DNA of 64,000 nucleotides from Blakeslea trispora (Eukaryota; Mucoromycota; Mucoromycetes; Mucorales; Choanephoraceae): assembly GCA_025331445.1 (NCBI GenBank), contig JAIWNE010000084.1, positions 80,711-144,710 on the forward strand, written 5' to 3'. A program made the position numbers and the translations under genes. The notes beneath the pieces are model-generated. The model made no database searches. It was not told the DNA's origin and saw nothing but the letters and a program-made list of their open reading frames with translations. Positions within the stretch are counted from its first letter, which is position 1. Each line of letters starts with the position of its first letter. Shown here one piece after another: positions 44,318 through 56,442 of this stretch.

Positions 44318-47006
44318 ATGCTAAAGTATATAGCTCCGTTAAGGAAGCCTACGCTTGTGCCAACAAACAAGACATACGCTATTTTGAGACCTCGTCAATT
44401 GATTTGTCAATTTAAAGGTTATGCAACTGGTAAATTTTGATTTATAAAAAAAAAAAATTCAACTAGTCATAATCGCATTTTCTATCATAAAGATACAAAA
44501 GATTTCACTATACCCAAAACACGCAACATCGGTATCATTGCACACATTGATGCAGGTAAAATAAGAGAAAAAGCCAATTGGAATTAAAGCTTATCAATGA
44601 AATCAGGCAAAACAACAACAACAGAACGTATGCTGTATTATGCAGGTGTCACTAAGCGCATTGGTGGTAAGAGACAGAAAAGCTAAACACTTTGCTCCGC
44701 TAGGATTGACATTGACTTCTATCCATTAAAGACATTGATGATGGCGACACAGTCATGGATTATTTGGCAGCTGAAAGAGAAAGAGGCATTACTATCAACA
44801 GCGCTGCCATCACATTTGGCTGGCAAGGTCATCGTATCAATCTGATCGATACACCTGGCCATGTAGATTTCACCATGGAAGTAGAGCGTGCTGTCCGTGT
44901 ACTGGATGGTGCTGTCACTATTTTAGATGGTGTAGCAGGTGTGGAAGCACAAACAGAGACTGTTTGGAAACAAGCCGATCGTTATTCGATTCCTCGTATT
45001 GCCTTTGTCAACAAACTAGATAGAGTGGGCGCTGCTTATGGTAGAACAGTGCGCGAGATCTGGAAAAAGCTTCGGGCAAGACCGTTGGTTGTTCAACTGC
45101 CTGTGATGAGTGACGACGAAAAAGGTGGATTGGAGTCTGTGGTTGATGTCGTTACGATGGAGTTGATTCACTGGGATAGTCAACATAAAGATGGCTCTGT
45201 CCTAAGCCGTACTCCACTTGCAGATCACCCCAATCTACTGAAAGAAGCCACAAAGGCTAGAACAGCTTTAGTAGAAGCTTTAGCTGAAATGGACGATGCC
45301 ATTGTCGATGTCTTTTTTGAAGAAGCTGATGGTGATCACATGCGTGTGACATCAGACGCTATCAAATCAGCCATTCGAAGAGTGACTCTGACGAACAAAG
45401 CTGTACCTGTGTTATGTGGTGCTGCGTTTAAAAACTTGGGTGTCCAGCCTCTGCTAAATGCTGTTATTGATTATCTTCCAAGTCCACTCGATAGACCTTC
45501 TGCCCTTGTCACCTACAACAGTGGCAAGACAGCCTTGGTACCTCTTGATGATCAACACTTGTGCGCTTTAGCCTTTAAGGTGATGCATGATGCTAGAAGA
45601 GGCCCTATGGTTTATGTGAAGGTTTACTCAGGTAAGTGACAAGAAAGGAGCAGAACACATTGTATTGTAGCTAAGATCTTATAAAAGGTAAATTAAATAC
45701 ACGAATGACTTTGTTCAATACAACAACACGATCCAAAGAAAGAGTGAACAAATTGCTTCAGATGTATGCTAAAGATGTAGAGGAAATTCCCTCTGTTGCT
45801 GCTGGTAATATTGCTGTGATTGTGGGCCTCAAAGATACTCGAACAGGTGATACACTAGTACAATCAAACGATACCCAGGCTATCAAAAAGGGTCTTCAGC
45901 TAGGCAGCATTGATGTGCCTAGTCCGGCTTTCTTTTCAGCTGTTGAGCCTGCATCTGTCTCTGAAGAAGAAGCAGTCAATAACGCCTTACAAAACTTGGT
46001 GCGTGAGGATCCTTCTATCCGAGTATGGACTGACGAAGAAAGCGGTCAGCTTTTGGTCAGTGGTATGGGAGAGCTTCACCTTGAGATTGTGAAAGATCGT
46101 CTATTGAATGATTTTAAGGTGAAGGCCGACATGGGTAAAATAAGAATCAGTTATCGAGAGACATGTCAGTCCGATGCTGACACGCTCACTGAGTACGACA
46201 GGGATGTATTAGGCAAGAGGGCAAGAGCTGCCTGCCGTGTTCAAGTTTCACCTGTTCATGAAGAAGATGCCGAAACTCAAGACCTTACAGCTGAGCAAGG
46301 CTGGATCATGAACTCTGGCAACTATTTAGCCTCTGATATATCTTTTGCACATGAATCCAATGACGAAAGAGAGCCTCATGATATTCATCTCTCTTCTCTC
46401 GACACCTCTCTAAGTCCTGAAGATGTAAAGCAAGCTGTACAAAATGGGTTACTAGCTGGTCTCGCTCGTGGCGCTATTTTGGGCTTCCCTCTCACAAAAC
46501 TTAAAATCAAGGCGTACGATTTGCAGACATTTGGTCAAGATACTACACACGGCGCCATCTCGGCTTGTGTATCCAATGGCGTTTTTGAGGCTGTCAAGAA
46601 AGCCAATCCATGCTTGTTGGAGCCTATGATGGAAGTTCATACAGAAGTCAATGAGGATCATATTGGTAGTGTTGTGAGCGATCTTAGTGGTACTCGCCGT
46701 GGTCATGTCATTGGTATGGAGTCTTCTGCTGACGACCAAGACAGTCAAGGTAACGTAGATAGTAGTAACGAGAACGCTCAAGTCTATGCTCCCGAAGATT
46801 CGCTCCTTGTCAGCCATGATGTGGACGGATACAAGCCAAAGCAGGTCATCAAGGCACACGTTCCCCTCAGTTCTATGCTGGGTTATTCGAGCGCTCTTCG
46901 TAGTTTGACAGGCGGTAGCGGTTCTTTCTCAATGCGCGTTATTGGATATGGTGAAATGAGTAAGGACAGAGAGAAGGCAGTAGTATCTGAAATGAAAGGA
47001 TGGTAA
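44318..47006 (+). CDS. MEF2: Mitochondrial elongation factor G2 (ribosome-releasing factor 2)
   Basis: Five exons (44318-44429, 44493-44555, 44607-44666, 44732-45631, 45688-47006) give 817 aa. A basic, Arg/Lys-containing N-terminus of ~35 residues (LKYIAPLRKPTLVPTNK) fits a mitochondrial presequence. The GTPase domain shows AHIDAGKTTTTE (P-loop, ~54-65), ERERGITINSAAITFGW (switch I), DTPGHVDFTMEVER (switch II) and NKLD. Domains II-V follow, with LLVSGMGELHLEIVKDRL. The family variant with RERGITINSA and a long insertion before domain V (EHEED/NSSNEN-like acidic part) fits EF-G2, which recycles mitochondrial ribosomes with RRF, better than EF-G1. The exon 1/2 junction was chosen by frame; an earlier acceptor at 44466 gives the wrong phase. 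Confidence 0.93.
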
Positions 47007-47270
47007 AGCTCAAAAAAACAAGGTTGGCAGACAATTGTAATGATTGTATATATGTATTTTAAAAAAAAGTAAAAAGAAAGAATAAACTAAAAGCAAAAGA
47101 CTAGATTTAATTACAAACAAAAAAACATGTTTCTTTTGACAATCTACGATTAAACATAAATCTTTATTTACCAAGTGGGCACACAATCAATTTAGACAAA
47201 ATTGCCCGGGACAGATCGAAGTGAGAGGGAGTCTAAAACCCCTTCTGGGATGGAAGGTAAAAATGAATGG

Positions 47271-48060
47271 CTAGACGGTTTGGCTGGATGTAATCATATC
47301 GTTGGATGAGGGAGAGGGGAACCAAGCTAAGAGTCTTTGCTCTAGATGACTGGGCAGAGGGGGTGGGATCTTGGAGTGTTGGAGGTAGTCGAGTTCATAA
47401 AGAATGGTACATATGGCAGGCCAGCGGATAGTCCAAGGGATAACTGCGGCAAAGGATCGTGGGCGGCGAGTAGAGAGGATATTCAAAAGGAAGGAAAGAG
47501 GATCACCAACTGATTCAGGCATCATTAAACGATGGTGCATTTGCAAACAGCGGATAGCGTGAGATTTTGTTAAGGAGCGGTGGGGGTGTCGCGGACAGGA
47601 GGTAGAGAGACCAGAGGGTAGCCACCCAAATCGCCAGCGAATGCATCGACTACGTTCACCGTGTGTCATAGGTGACCAGAGGATGGGATCTATGATCTTG
47701 GTCCGACAGTGCGAGAGGAGAACATGCTTGTGGGAGGACTGGCGGCGTATAAGGTCATCATGACGCTCCTGCATATAGAGGCGGTATAGTGAACGGCGAG
47801 TGGACGAATCAATGTTAGGCTGACATTTGCGCCAGAGCGGAGACTTAGAGAGAGGGTACCATGTAGAGTGACTTGAGGAAGGACGGATATGAGGAAGTAG
47901 ACGGTAAAGGAGCGTATCAGACGGAAGATGTAAGGAGCGTAATAGAAATTGAGCCTGCAGGAAGTGCGCTCTATCTTTCATGAAGGGCAGCTTAGCAAGA
48001 TGTAGCATTACCTGAATTGAGGAAGTTTTAGAGCCGCCAAAGATTCGACGAATGCATCCA
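47271..48060 (-). mobile_element. 5'-truncated LINE (non-LTR retrotransposon) ORF2 end
   Basis: An open frame (stop at 47271, in-frame up to about 48050) encodes the C-terminal part of a non-LTR retrotransposon polyprotein, past the reverse-transcriptase domain: SSIQVMLHLAKLPFMKDRAH, AQFLLRSLHLPSDTLLYRLL, then a Cys/His cluster (SHCRTKIIDPIL; SRCIRWRFGWLPSG; CPRHPHR; HAIRCLQMHHRL). This pattern is familiar from Mucoromycota LINEs. The 5' part is missing, as is usual after incomplete reverse transcription. No long poly-A is visible at its 3' side; the AAAAA-rich stretch in 47100-47160 is short. It abuts the transposase relic at 48061. Confidence 0.75.
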
Positions 48061-49020
48061 GAGTTGCCTTTAAAAAGATCAGGTAATGCCCTGTCACTTT
48101 TCCTACACTATAACCATCAGTTTCGCGTCCAAGCTTTCTCTTTTTAATACATTTTGGAACTCTCAAACTGACATTAATTTAGTCAGTGGCAGATATGGCA
48201 CCTAAAATCGATGTTGCATTCGCTTTAGTTGTAGGTTCTGTAACTATTGTGGGAGTTCCCTTCTTTGACCAGGCCATACCTCGTTTCAAATTAATGTAAA
48301 AAAGCTGATTCATCCAGAAAGACACAATTTGTTGTAAAGTCCATGTCAGTTTGCTGCCACTTTTGTACCCAATCGTACCTTTGTTGAATCTTTTCTTTGC
48401 TATTTCTTTCTACAGGTTGGAATTGTGCCTGCTTAATAAATAAATTACATTCCGTTGTCATGAAGTCATCAATTGTGCTACGAGAAACATCAAGATCCAC
48501 AAAGCTTTGCATTAGAATTTCTGCCACTTCAACTACAACAGCAGAAGGTTTTTCGTCAATATAATTTAAAAGAAATTGCCTATGCTCCTCCCCAAAAATA
48601 CGACGTCTATCTGGCTTTTTCTTCTTCTCAAAGATGCTTTCAGGGTCTTTGTAATAACGTTTGACCCATCTCTGCGCTGCCCGGGATATGAATACCTCAT
48701 TGTCTCGCAGCAGCAGAACCTATTCACCCATTTGCTGAAGAATAAATGAAAAAATCTGGTCTTGTCTTCATCAGAGTAAAGTGTACAACGTCGCTTATTG
48801 CATAACTCATATCAACATCTTCGTTGTTCCTTACATTAGTAACTGGATGTAATACAGGACTAGAAGGCCTTTCCAGAGGTTTATTCATTGGGAATTGAGT
48901 ACGACAACTTATTATCTCGATAGCGAGTAACTCCTCGTCAACAACAAGATCCATAGACTCAACACCGTTCTTATCAACAACATGTCCTTTTCCAACTTCA
49001 TAAAGAAATTGCACATTCAT
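48061..49020 (-). pseudogene. 5' part of a DDE transposase, truncated
   Basis: Minus strand from ATG 49020. An N-terminal part of ~98 aa (MNVQFLYEVGKGHVVDK) runs into a stop near 48724. After that the other frame continues as a helix-turn-helix region (VFISRAAQRWVKRYYKDPES), then DRRRIFGEEHRQFLLNYIDE, and reaches the first catalytic Asp in CVFLDESAFLH. After a further stop at 48291, sequence to ~48080 still reads NLKRGMAWSKKGTP, INVSLRVPK and KVTGHYLIFLKATL, the segment that precedes the second Asp. There the LINE fragment begins. It is related in form to the 3' half at 18259-18651. Confidence 0.65.
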
Positions 49021-49370
49021 CCTGAATGTCTGTAAATAAATTGCAAACAGGAAAAAGAAACCAGAAAAAAAAAGCTACTTCAAAATCGCCTCCCTTTATA
49101 ATAATAAAAGTACCAAGACTTTATTGGTTAATTCCTAAGCGTCAAGTAAAAGTAAACGAAGTTCATGACACGTGAACACGAATTTTTTTTGCACGACATC
49201 AAGTTCAAAATTAGCGACTTCACTTTCTGAAATGACTGTAGATTGTCAGAAAAGAAGTAGTATTGGGTTACACCACCCTATTATCTGAGTCTATAATTGT
49301 TTAATTGAATAGACTCGCTTTCTTGTTTTATTTTTCTTTCTTCTTTTCCTCTATCTGTTTAATTTGTATC

Positions 49371-50839
49371 ATGTCTCCTTCAGCAACTAGCGGTGTAGGT
49401 GTAGCTCACCTTCCTAACCAACGTCACAAGATTGTTTCTAAGCGTGGTGCCAATTTCACCTTGATGGTTTGTGGTAAGCTATAAGTCGAAATTGAGTTTT
49501 GGGGTATCTTAAAAAAAAAATTAATAGGTGAATCTGGTGTTGGTAAGACCACCTTTGTCAATACTTTGTTTACTACTGGCATCAAGTCTGAAAAGGATTT
49601 AAAGAAGCGTCATGCTAAGCAAATTGAGAAAACTGTCGAAATTGAAATCACAAAAGCAGGTACAGTTTGATGGGGAAGGACTTCCTTCTCTCTATTATAA
49701 AAAAAAAATATCCTCCCCAGAAGCTAAATACTGTCAAATAGAGCTCGAAGAAAAGAACTTCAAGGTCAAGTTGACTATCATCGATACACCTGGATTTGGC
49801 GATTATGTCAACAACTATAACAGCTGGATGCCTATCTATGAATTTCTTGATGATCAACATGAAAGTTATATGTTACAAGAGCAACAACCTACTCGTAAGG
49901 GTTCTATTGATATGCGTGTTCATGCTTGTCTCTATTTTATCAGACCTTCTGGTCATTCGTAAGTTATCTTAATCCAACAGAAGAACAAACATGCTAATAT
50001 AAATGAGCAGATTGAAGCCTCTTGACATTGAAGTTATGAAGCACCTTGGTTCAAGAGTCAACCTTATTCCTGTCATTGCTAAGGCAGATACCCTTACTCC
50101 CAACGACTTGGCAAGATACAAACAAAACGTAAGCATGCATATAAAAAAAAATAGTAAAAAGATGATGCTAATTATTTTTTTTTTCAACTTTAATTCAAGA
50201 TTCTCGACTCCATCGCAGCCAACCATATTCAAGTCTACTCTTGTCCTATTGATAGTGAAGATGAGGAGGTGACAGAAGTCAACAAGAGTATTATGGCATC
50301 TATGCCATTTGCTATCATTGGCTCAACACAAGATGTTCAAACAGCTGATGGCCGTACTGTTAAAGGTAGAGAGTATTCATGGGGTGTAGCTGAAGTTGAG
50401 AATGAAGAGCACTGTGACTTTAAGAAGTTAAGAAAACTGTTGGTACGATCACACATGCATGATTTGATCTCTACAACAGAGGAGAATCACTATGAAAACT
50501 ATCGTCAAGCTCAAATGAGCACCAGAAAGTTTGGTGAGCCTAAGGCTAAGAAATATGAAAATCCTAAATTCAAGGAAGACGAAGATGACCTTCGATTGAA
50601 CTTCACCAAGCAAGTGAAGGAAGAAGAAAACCGCTTCCGTCAATGGGAAGCACAGGTAAGAAAAGAAGTCCTCCCTAAACTAGTGTGATTTATGACTCAT
50701 GAGTTATGCTCTATAGTTGGTTGCTGAGCGTGATCGTCTGAACAAGGATCTCGAAGAACAACATGCTCAAATCAAGGCATTGGAGGCTGAACTTGAGCAC
50801 ATGTACCAACTCCACGGTCGTGGCACTGTGAGAAGATAA
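49371..50839 (+). CDS. CDC12: Septin, Cdc12 type
   Basis: Six exons (49371-49473, 49528-49659, 49721-49958, 50011-50128, 50200-50655, 50717-50839) give 389 aa. Septins are GTP-binding proteins that form filaments at septa, hyphal branches and necks. The start [19 protein letters not shown] closely follows the Cdc12 pattern (GISNLPNQRYKIV). The P-loop GESGVGKTT is at 35-43, G3 DTPGFGD at ~100, G4 AKAD at ~181, and the septin unique element follows, with [17 protein letters not shown]. The C-terminus ([20 protein letters not shown]) is a coiled coil of ~40 residues. All introns are 50-70 nt. Intact. Confidence 0.96.
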
Positions 50840-52118
50840 AAAAAAAACTCATCAACATTTAACCAGTTTTTTCTAAACCCTATACTTATTCAATAATCTA
50901 TTCCTTTCGATTCATTTTCTTTTTACCTGGCGTATACATCTAATAAATGCTTGTCTCTAACATGTGTGTCTTTTCTTTTGATTTGAGTACAGACGCATCT
51001 AGTGTGTGTTTTAGATTGGTACTTTTGTTTACCGCAAATATTCCAAATAGAAAAAGAAAAGGGTTATGGATCTGTTCAAAAGAAAGAGAAGAAATAAGAA
51101 AACTGTCAGTCATAAGGATGTTCATGTGTAAAGACTTTTATTTCGCATTTATGTTCCGAGTGAAGATACTTTGTGTATAAATGGAAGCTGTTCGTGGTTA
51201 TTCGCTTTAAGGTTTGTAAATAAGCCAAATATGAAATCGATTGACAGATTGAAATATGTGCAAATAATGTAATAAGAAAGAAAAACGTGTCTTCTACACA
51301 AACAAACTGAATCCTCTTGCCCCTTTCTCCTTTTCTTTTGGAAAGACCGGGCAAAGAATAATCTTACAATGACATACTCTTTTTTTTTATCGCTAAAATG
51401 ACCTGCAATAAAAAAGAAATTGTATACAGTACTCAAAATCTTACTCGAGGAAGGTTAGATGAAATTGACAGTTTAGAGCAAAATATTAGTCTTCATATCA
51501 AGATCGAGTTTGGAAAAGACATGCTTTCCAAAGACATCAATGATAACATTAGTGTTTAATTTTAAGGGATAACCATGTTTACTAAAAGAAAGTTGCATTT
51601 GAATGTTTTTCGGTATCTGGTTTACAAAATGAGAATAACATGGCGAAAGATGAATAAGAATTTTGTGATATAGAAAACTTTTATACCATACATTCTTTTG
51701 AACTTTTAAAAGGCACTACTCTTTGGCTCTTTTTTTTTTGTTGTTCACAAAAGCAATACATCCTTTTTGTTTCTCTTTTTTTTTTTTTAAATTGATTAAA
51801 CTACCTGTGATTTCTATATTGCCAATATAAGAAACGACCTGGTAATTCTCAAACAGTAATATGCTTTGGCTAGTTTGATCAAGGAATTATCATATCGACC
51901 AAAAGACAAATCTTTTCTAAACAAATGAAACATATTGATTCGTTTCTAAAACAAAAGGAGATCTCTTTTTTTTTTTTGGTAGACAGATTCAATTGATTTT
52001 TATGATATAATCCCTTCTTTTCAAGAAAAAAAAAAGGGTATTTGTCTCTTTCTTTTTCACTTCTTTTATTTCTTTTCACTGTATTTCTATAGACATTTAG
52101 ACATAGACTAATTTCAAT
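50840..52118. other. Intergenic region, no supported gene
   Basis: 1.28 kb between the septin and the phosphodiesterase, both on the plus strand. Open frames at 51106-51436 are low-complexity Phe/Lys and unconvincing. T/C runs after 52020 mark the leader of the next gene. Confidence 0.5.
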
Positions 52119-53297
52119 ATGCTAAGCTTAATTCCAAACTCACATATTTTATCGGAAAGCGATCTAAACAAGATAAAGAAGGTTAGAGGAGGAGGGGTAC
52201 ATGTTGTTCAGTTAGAAAAAGCACTGGCTCACATGTCATTAGAATGCAAAAAACAGTATGAAGAGCATGGACAAAATGGCATTGGATTTCAATACTTTGA
52301 CCCTCACAGATAACATATCACTCTACACACATGTCCTACGACTCTTTGTTTGCTCTCGTGTTCATCGAACGCTTCGTATCAGTACCTTACAACTCCTTGA
52401 CTTTCTTGTGGATGTATCTAAATATTACAAAACCGAAACATACTATCATACATTCCATCATGCTGTTGATGTTGTGACTATGCTCTACTGCTTTATTTAT
52501 CAGTTTGATGCCTATCAATATTTATCCGAATTAGACATTGCCTCATTGATGATTGCTGCTCTATGTCATGACATTGGTCATGTAAGTTAAAAAAAAAACT
52601 TTTCAATGATATGAACAATTTATGGATGCTCATTTCTTTTTACTAGCCAGGGCTAAACAATGCATTTCAATTCAAGAGCCAGTCAGAGCTTTTCATGAAA
52701 TATGGAAAGAAGTCAACGCTAGAGACATATTCAGTTGACTTGACTGTATCTATCTTGAGAAAACATCAGCTTGTTCATCACCCTATGGAGGAGATGATTA
52801 GCAATCTCATCTTGTCAACAGATATGGAAAATCATGTAGCATTAGAACAGCAAGCATACAAGTTGGCATCCTGCATGGATAGTCAACACAAGATGTTGCC
52901 TAAAAGTCATTCTACTAGTCAAGTTCTTTCTCATTTGCTCTTGCATGCAGCAGACATCAGTAACATGGCACGTCCTTGGAAAATTTCCAAACTGTGGTCA
53001 GATCGAATTACCAAAGAGTTTCTTCATCAAGGAGACCAAGAGAAGAAGGAAAAGCTAACAGTATCTCATGGCATGGATCGAAACACAGTCTCGCAAGCAA
53101 TGAACAGTATTCGATTTGGGCAATTCATCTTGCCTTTCTTTCAGTCAGTCGCTTGCCTTTTACCCAAATCATATCCACTTGTGGATTCGATCATAGAGAA
53201 CTGTAAACGATGGGAAGCATTAAGCGAAGGCTACAGAAAAATGGAGCACGGTAACCCAATACGTCCTTCTGTTGTGCAGCATCATTCCTCAGTATAA
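52119..53297 (+). CDS. Class I 3',5'-cyclic-nucleotide phosphodiesterase
   Basis: Three exons (52119-52181, 52243-52581, 52647-53297) give 350 aa. The protein hydrolyses cAMP and/or cGMP and thereby lowers second-messenger signalling. The catalytic domain fills almost the whole protein: YHTFHHAVDV (89-98, the YHN..HA.DV motif with Thr at the Asn position), HDIGHPGLNN (130-139, metal-binding HD plus HPG.NN, joined across exons 2 and 3), and LHAADISNMARPW, the third metal-binding HxxDxxN region. The short N-terminus has no regulatory domain. The first intron (52182-52242) is needed because the exon 1 frame ends soon after. It may act with the RGS gene 3 kb downstream, but this is only context. 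Confidence 0.93.
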
Positions 53298-54046
53298 CCA
53301 CGAGTTCTGTTGAAACTGCCATGAAGACAAGAAGTAATCTGAATTCTGATTTCTGTTTGCAAATATAATCCTTCATAAACACTTTAAGGGATATACTTGT
53401 TTCTTTCCGCTAGATTTAGCCTTTTAGATTTGAAGCATAGTTATCTAAACACAACAAGTGAGGACAATCATTTATGCCATTTATTTGAAAACATTGCGAT
53501 GCTTTGTTGTTTATCGATTTTTTTTTTTTATAAATGATGTCCAAGACACTTGTCAATTTTTTTTTTTTAAATCTGAGAGTGCTCCCTCCCTCCCCTTTAT
53601 TTTTTTTTTCAAGACAGAAGGATAGCTCTTTAAGGAAACATACAGCAATATTATCTCTATAGTATTCCTGATGAGATATATATCCAATCTATTCTTGGCA
53701 ACTATTTTTTGTTCTGTTTATCTTGAATGCGAAAAGAAAGGCAAATTGATTGATTATAACTAGAATAGCAAAAGCCTATCATAGCAATCAGACATGCTGT
53801 GAACTCATAAGCATGATTGTCGAAACACATGGAATTGGTTGTTTGAAATGTTCTTCTCATATTATTTTCATAAACACATATTGTTTGTATCACACCAGTA
53901 ACCAAAGCTTGATTAGAGAAAGCAAGAATGTTAGATAGAATGTTTCAAAAACCATCCTGCTGCTTTTAGCGAATTCCTGTTTTCGTTTGCAGTGGTATTT
54001 TCTGAGACTTGGGTGTGCGTGGAGAGCATGCTTTTAATAAACAGTC
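53298..54046. other. Intergenic region, nothing recognised
   Basis: 750 bp after the phosphodiesterase. It contains T runs and a C-rich CCCTCCCTCCCC tract near 53585. No gene seen. Confidence 0.45.
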
Positions 54047-54173
54047 TTTTTTTTTTTTTTTTTTTTTTTTAGTATCGCTCCAAAGGCAACATCAGTAAGG
54101 AAGACATTGAAGCATTCTACGAGCGATAAAATAAAATACAAAACACTTGAGTGAATAATGACTTGAGTTGAAG

Positions 54174-54211
<38 letters not shown>
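54047..54211 (+). other. Poly-T, short coding-like segment, poly-A block
   Basis: A 24-base T run ends in AG. It is followed by 18 codons (YRSKGNISKEDIEAFYER) and a TAA stop, then ~45 bp of AT-rich sequence, then a run of ~35 A (54177-54211). It looks like the last exon of a gene with its 3' end and poly-A tail, but upstream exons are not seen. It could be a 3' retro-fragment or the tail of an unrecognised gene. The peptide was not identified. Confidence 0.4.
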
Positions 54212-54213
<2 letters not shown>

Positions 54214-56442
54214 TGCTAGGCTTGTATTTTTTTAAGCAATTTTTCTTTTCTTTAGCTTGAATTATGTAAGCTTATCAAATATTTTATTACGTGACAAATA
54301 TTGTTATATCAAACAGAGATGTCACTACAGACTATATCTCTTACATCTTTCGGTAAAAGGCAATCTCTTTAGAATAAGTATGTCTCTCTCTGTCTTTGCT
54401 TTTTCTCAGAGAGAGTGCTTGGATGGTTTTTAACTGACCATTCAAACCAGATGAACAGAAAAGATTGTAAAAGATAATCTACAACTGCTACAATTCTTAT
54501 CTGATTTATTTTGCAGAATACTTAAATGTCTCTTTGTGACACAATGCTTAAAGAAAAAAAAATTTTTTTAACTGATTGGTTCTTTGACAGGGCCCAAGTC
54601 ATGAATAAGCGGTGAAGAGATTGTAACTCTCCAGCTTTTGATCAATAGGAGATCAAACATTTTCTTTTTTTTTTTTAGAAAGGAGACCTAATCTCTCTCA
54701 TTCACACATAAGCAGCCAATGGATAACTGTAGAATTATTTCAAGACACAATAAAGCAGCTAAATGTCGACACATGCCAAAGAAATTGCTAGTTGTGATAC
54801 AAAACTGATTGGTTCACTTGAATTAATCTACATATTTGACCCATCTTTTCCTACAATTGGTATCAGCAAGAAAAAGACCCGCATTCCTTTTGATCGTTTA
54901 CTATATAAATAGAAACACAGTGAAAGATCTCGGTAGAACAAAAATTTCTCCAACAATTTGTAAAGATCATCTGGTGAGATAGGCGATCGAAATGAATAGT
55001 TTATTTCTGCTATCTTTCCTGAAGATAGCTTTTTTTCATTTCTTACTTTCAAAAGGTTTAGACTAAGCTATACCAAGAAGACTATCCTGCTGAATATACT
55101 GACAAGTTACTTTGTGGATCAAGTCGATCGCATATTAAGCTAAAAAAGAAGACAATAGAAGCATTTTAAAATTAAAAGTCGTTGTGACTTGTTGTTGTCA
55201 CTTTTGACAGTTTGATCTTTTTCTCGAATAGCAGTTTGTATGTGCTGCTTCCATTCTGTTGTGCAGGCAGTCAAAGTATGGAGCTGACTAAAGTAGACTG
55301 ATTCATGCAGTGATCGACAGCGCTTTTGATAGTCTTGAACTTTAATGAAACTCACTGTATGACGATTGTTTTCAGTGCCTGTCTCTTGTGACTGGTAAAC
55401 AACCATCATGTCTGTTGTTGAAAATGATGGTATTGATCCCACTTGAAAATCATTTTGTTGTCACTGTCAAACAAAGGCTGGAAGAATGGTAAAAGATACC
55501 GAGTACACAGCTCATACTCCTCGAACGTGTCAAAGAGGATGAGACACCTACAACAAGTGCTTTAGAACACAACAACAGATTCATAGGGATGGGATCCATT
55601 TTCTCGGTGATGATGTTTAAAGTCATCTTTATACAGCATTGAATCGATTCACACTACAAAGTTCGTTTGCAATCGTTAATAGATCAATCATTTTTTTTTC
55701 AAGAACTTTCTGACTTGTCAAATTGAATCCCGGATTGTTGAGAACGGTATCAACAGTTAAAGACGTCCAATTCTCTATCATAGGTGTTTCTTCCTGCGAT
55801 TATTTTGAATTTTCTGAAGAATTAAAAAAAAAGACAAATGAGGCAGGCTATAATTTTCTTTTTGTAACCATGCTATTTCAGTGAGGTATCTTTCTATTTT
55901 CTTTTTTTTTTATTGCATTTAGTTGTGGTCGTAAAAGCATGAATAGAGCTATGCTACTTGAATGCCTATAGTGGCTTATTAAATGCTTTCATTTGTCTAT
56001 GTATATTTTATTTACATGTGTTGCCCCCCCTCCTCTCTCCTGTGATAAATTGGCTGCTATAAATCTGTAATCTATGACAAGTCGGCTAAACGAAATGTGT
56101 CTCCTTTATTCCCAAAATAAAAGACTCAGTCAAGAATAATTTTCTTTTTACGGTGATTGATTAATTCAGGCCCCATTTGGTCTTAAAACACCGCCAAAAG
56201 ATTTTCTAAAAAGCGCCATTTGAGACCGTACACACTATAAATGGTTGTTTTTTTCTAACAATAAAATGTGGAGCTTGAAATATGAGTTTTTTCTTGTAAC
56301 ACCATCTTTTTCTTTTAAATAGAGAATTAAAAAAAAAAAGGGCGGTCTTTGCCCTTTTTTCTTGCTTTTATTTTTTATTTTTATTGATTTGTAAATATAA
56401 CATTGTACTTTTTTTCTTTCACCATTATAAACAAAAGAAACA
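54212..56442. other. Gene-poor tract with a doubtful minus-strand ORF
   Basis: 2.2 kb. A minus-strand frame at 55140-55442 (100 aa from MGSIPSFSTTDMMVVYQSQE) looks moderately protein-like. Upstream of it another frame reads LFDTFEEYELCTRYLLPFF. Together they could be the remains of one broken gene, which I cannot name. The rest is AT-rich without features. A T/A-rich leader precedes the RGS gene. Confidence 0.35.

Noticed and set aside
55140..55442. 100-codon minus-strand frame
   Set aside because: Looks partly protein-like but has no full gene structure or known motif; kept only as a note.
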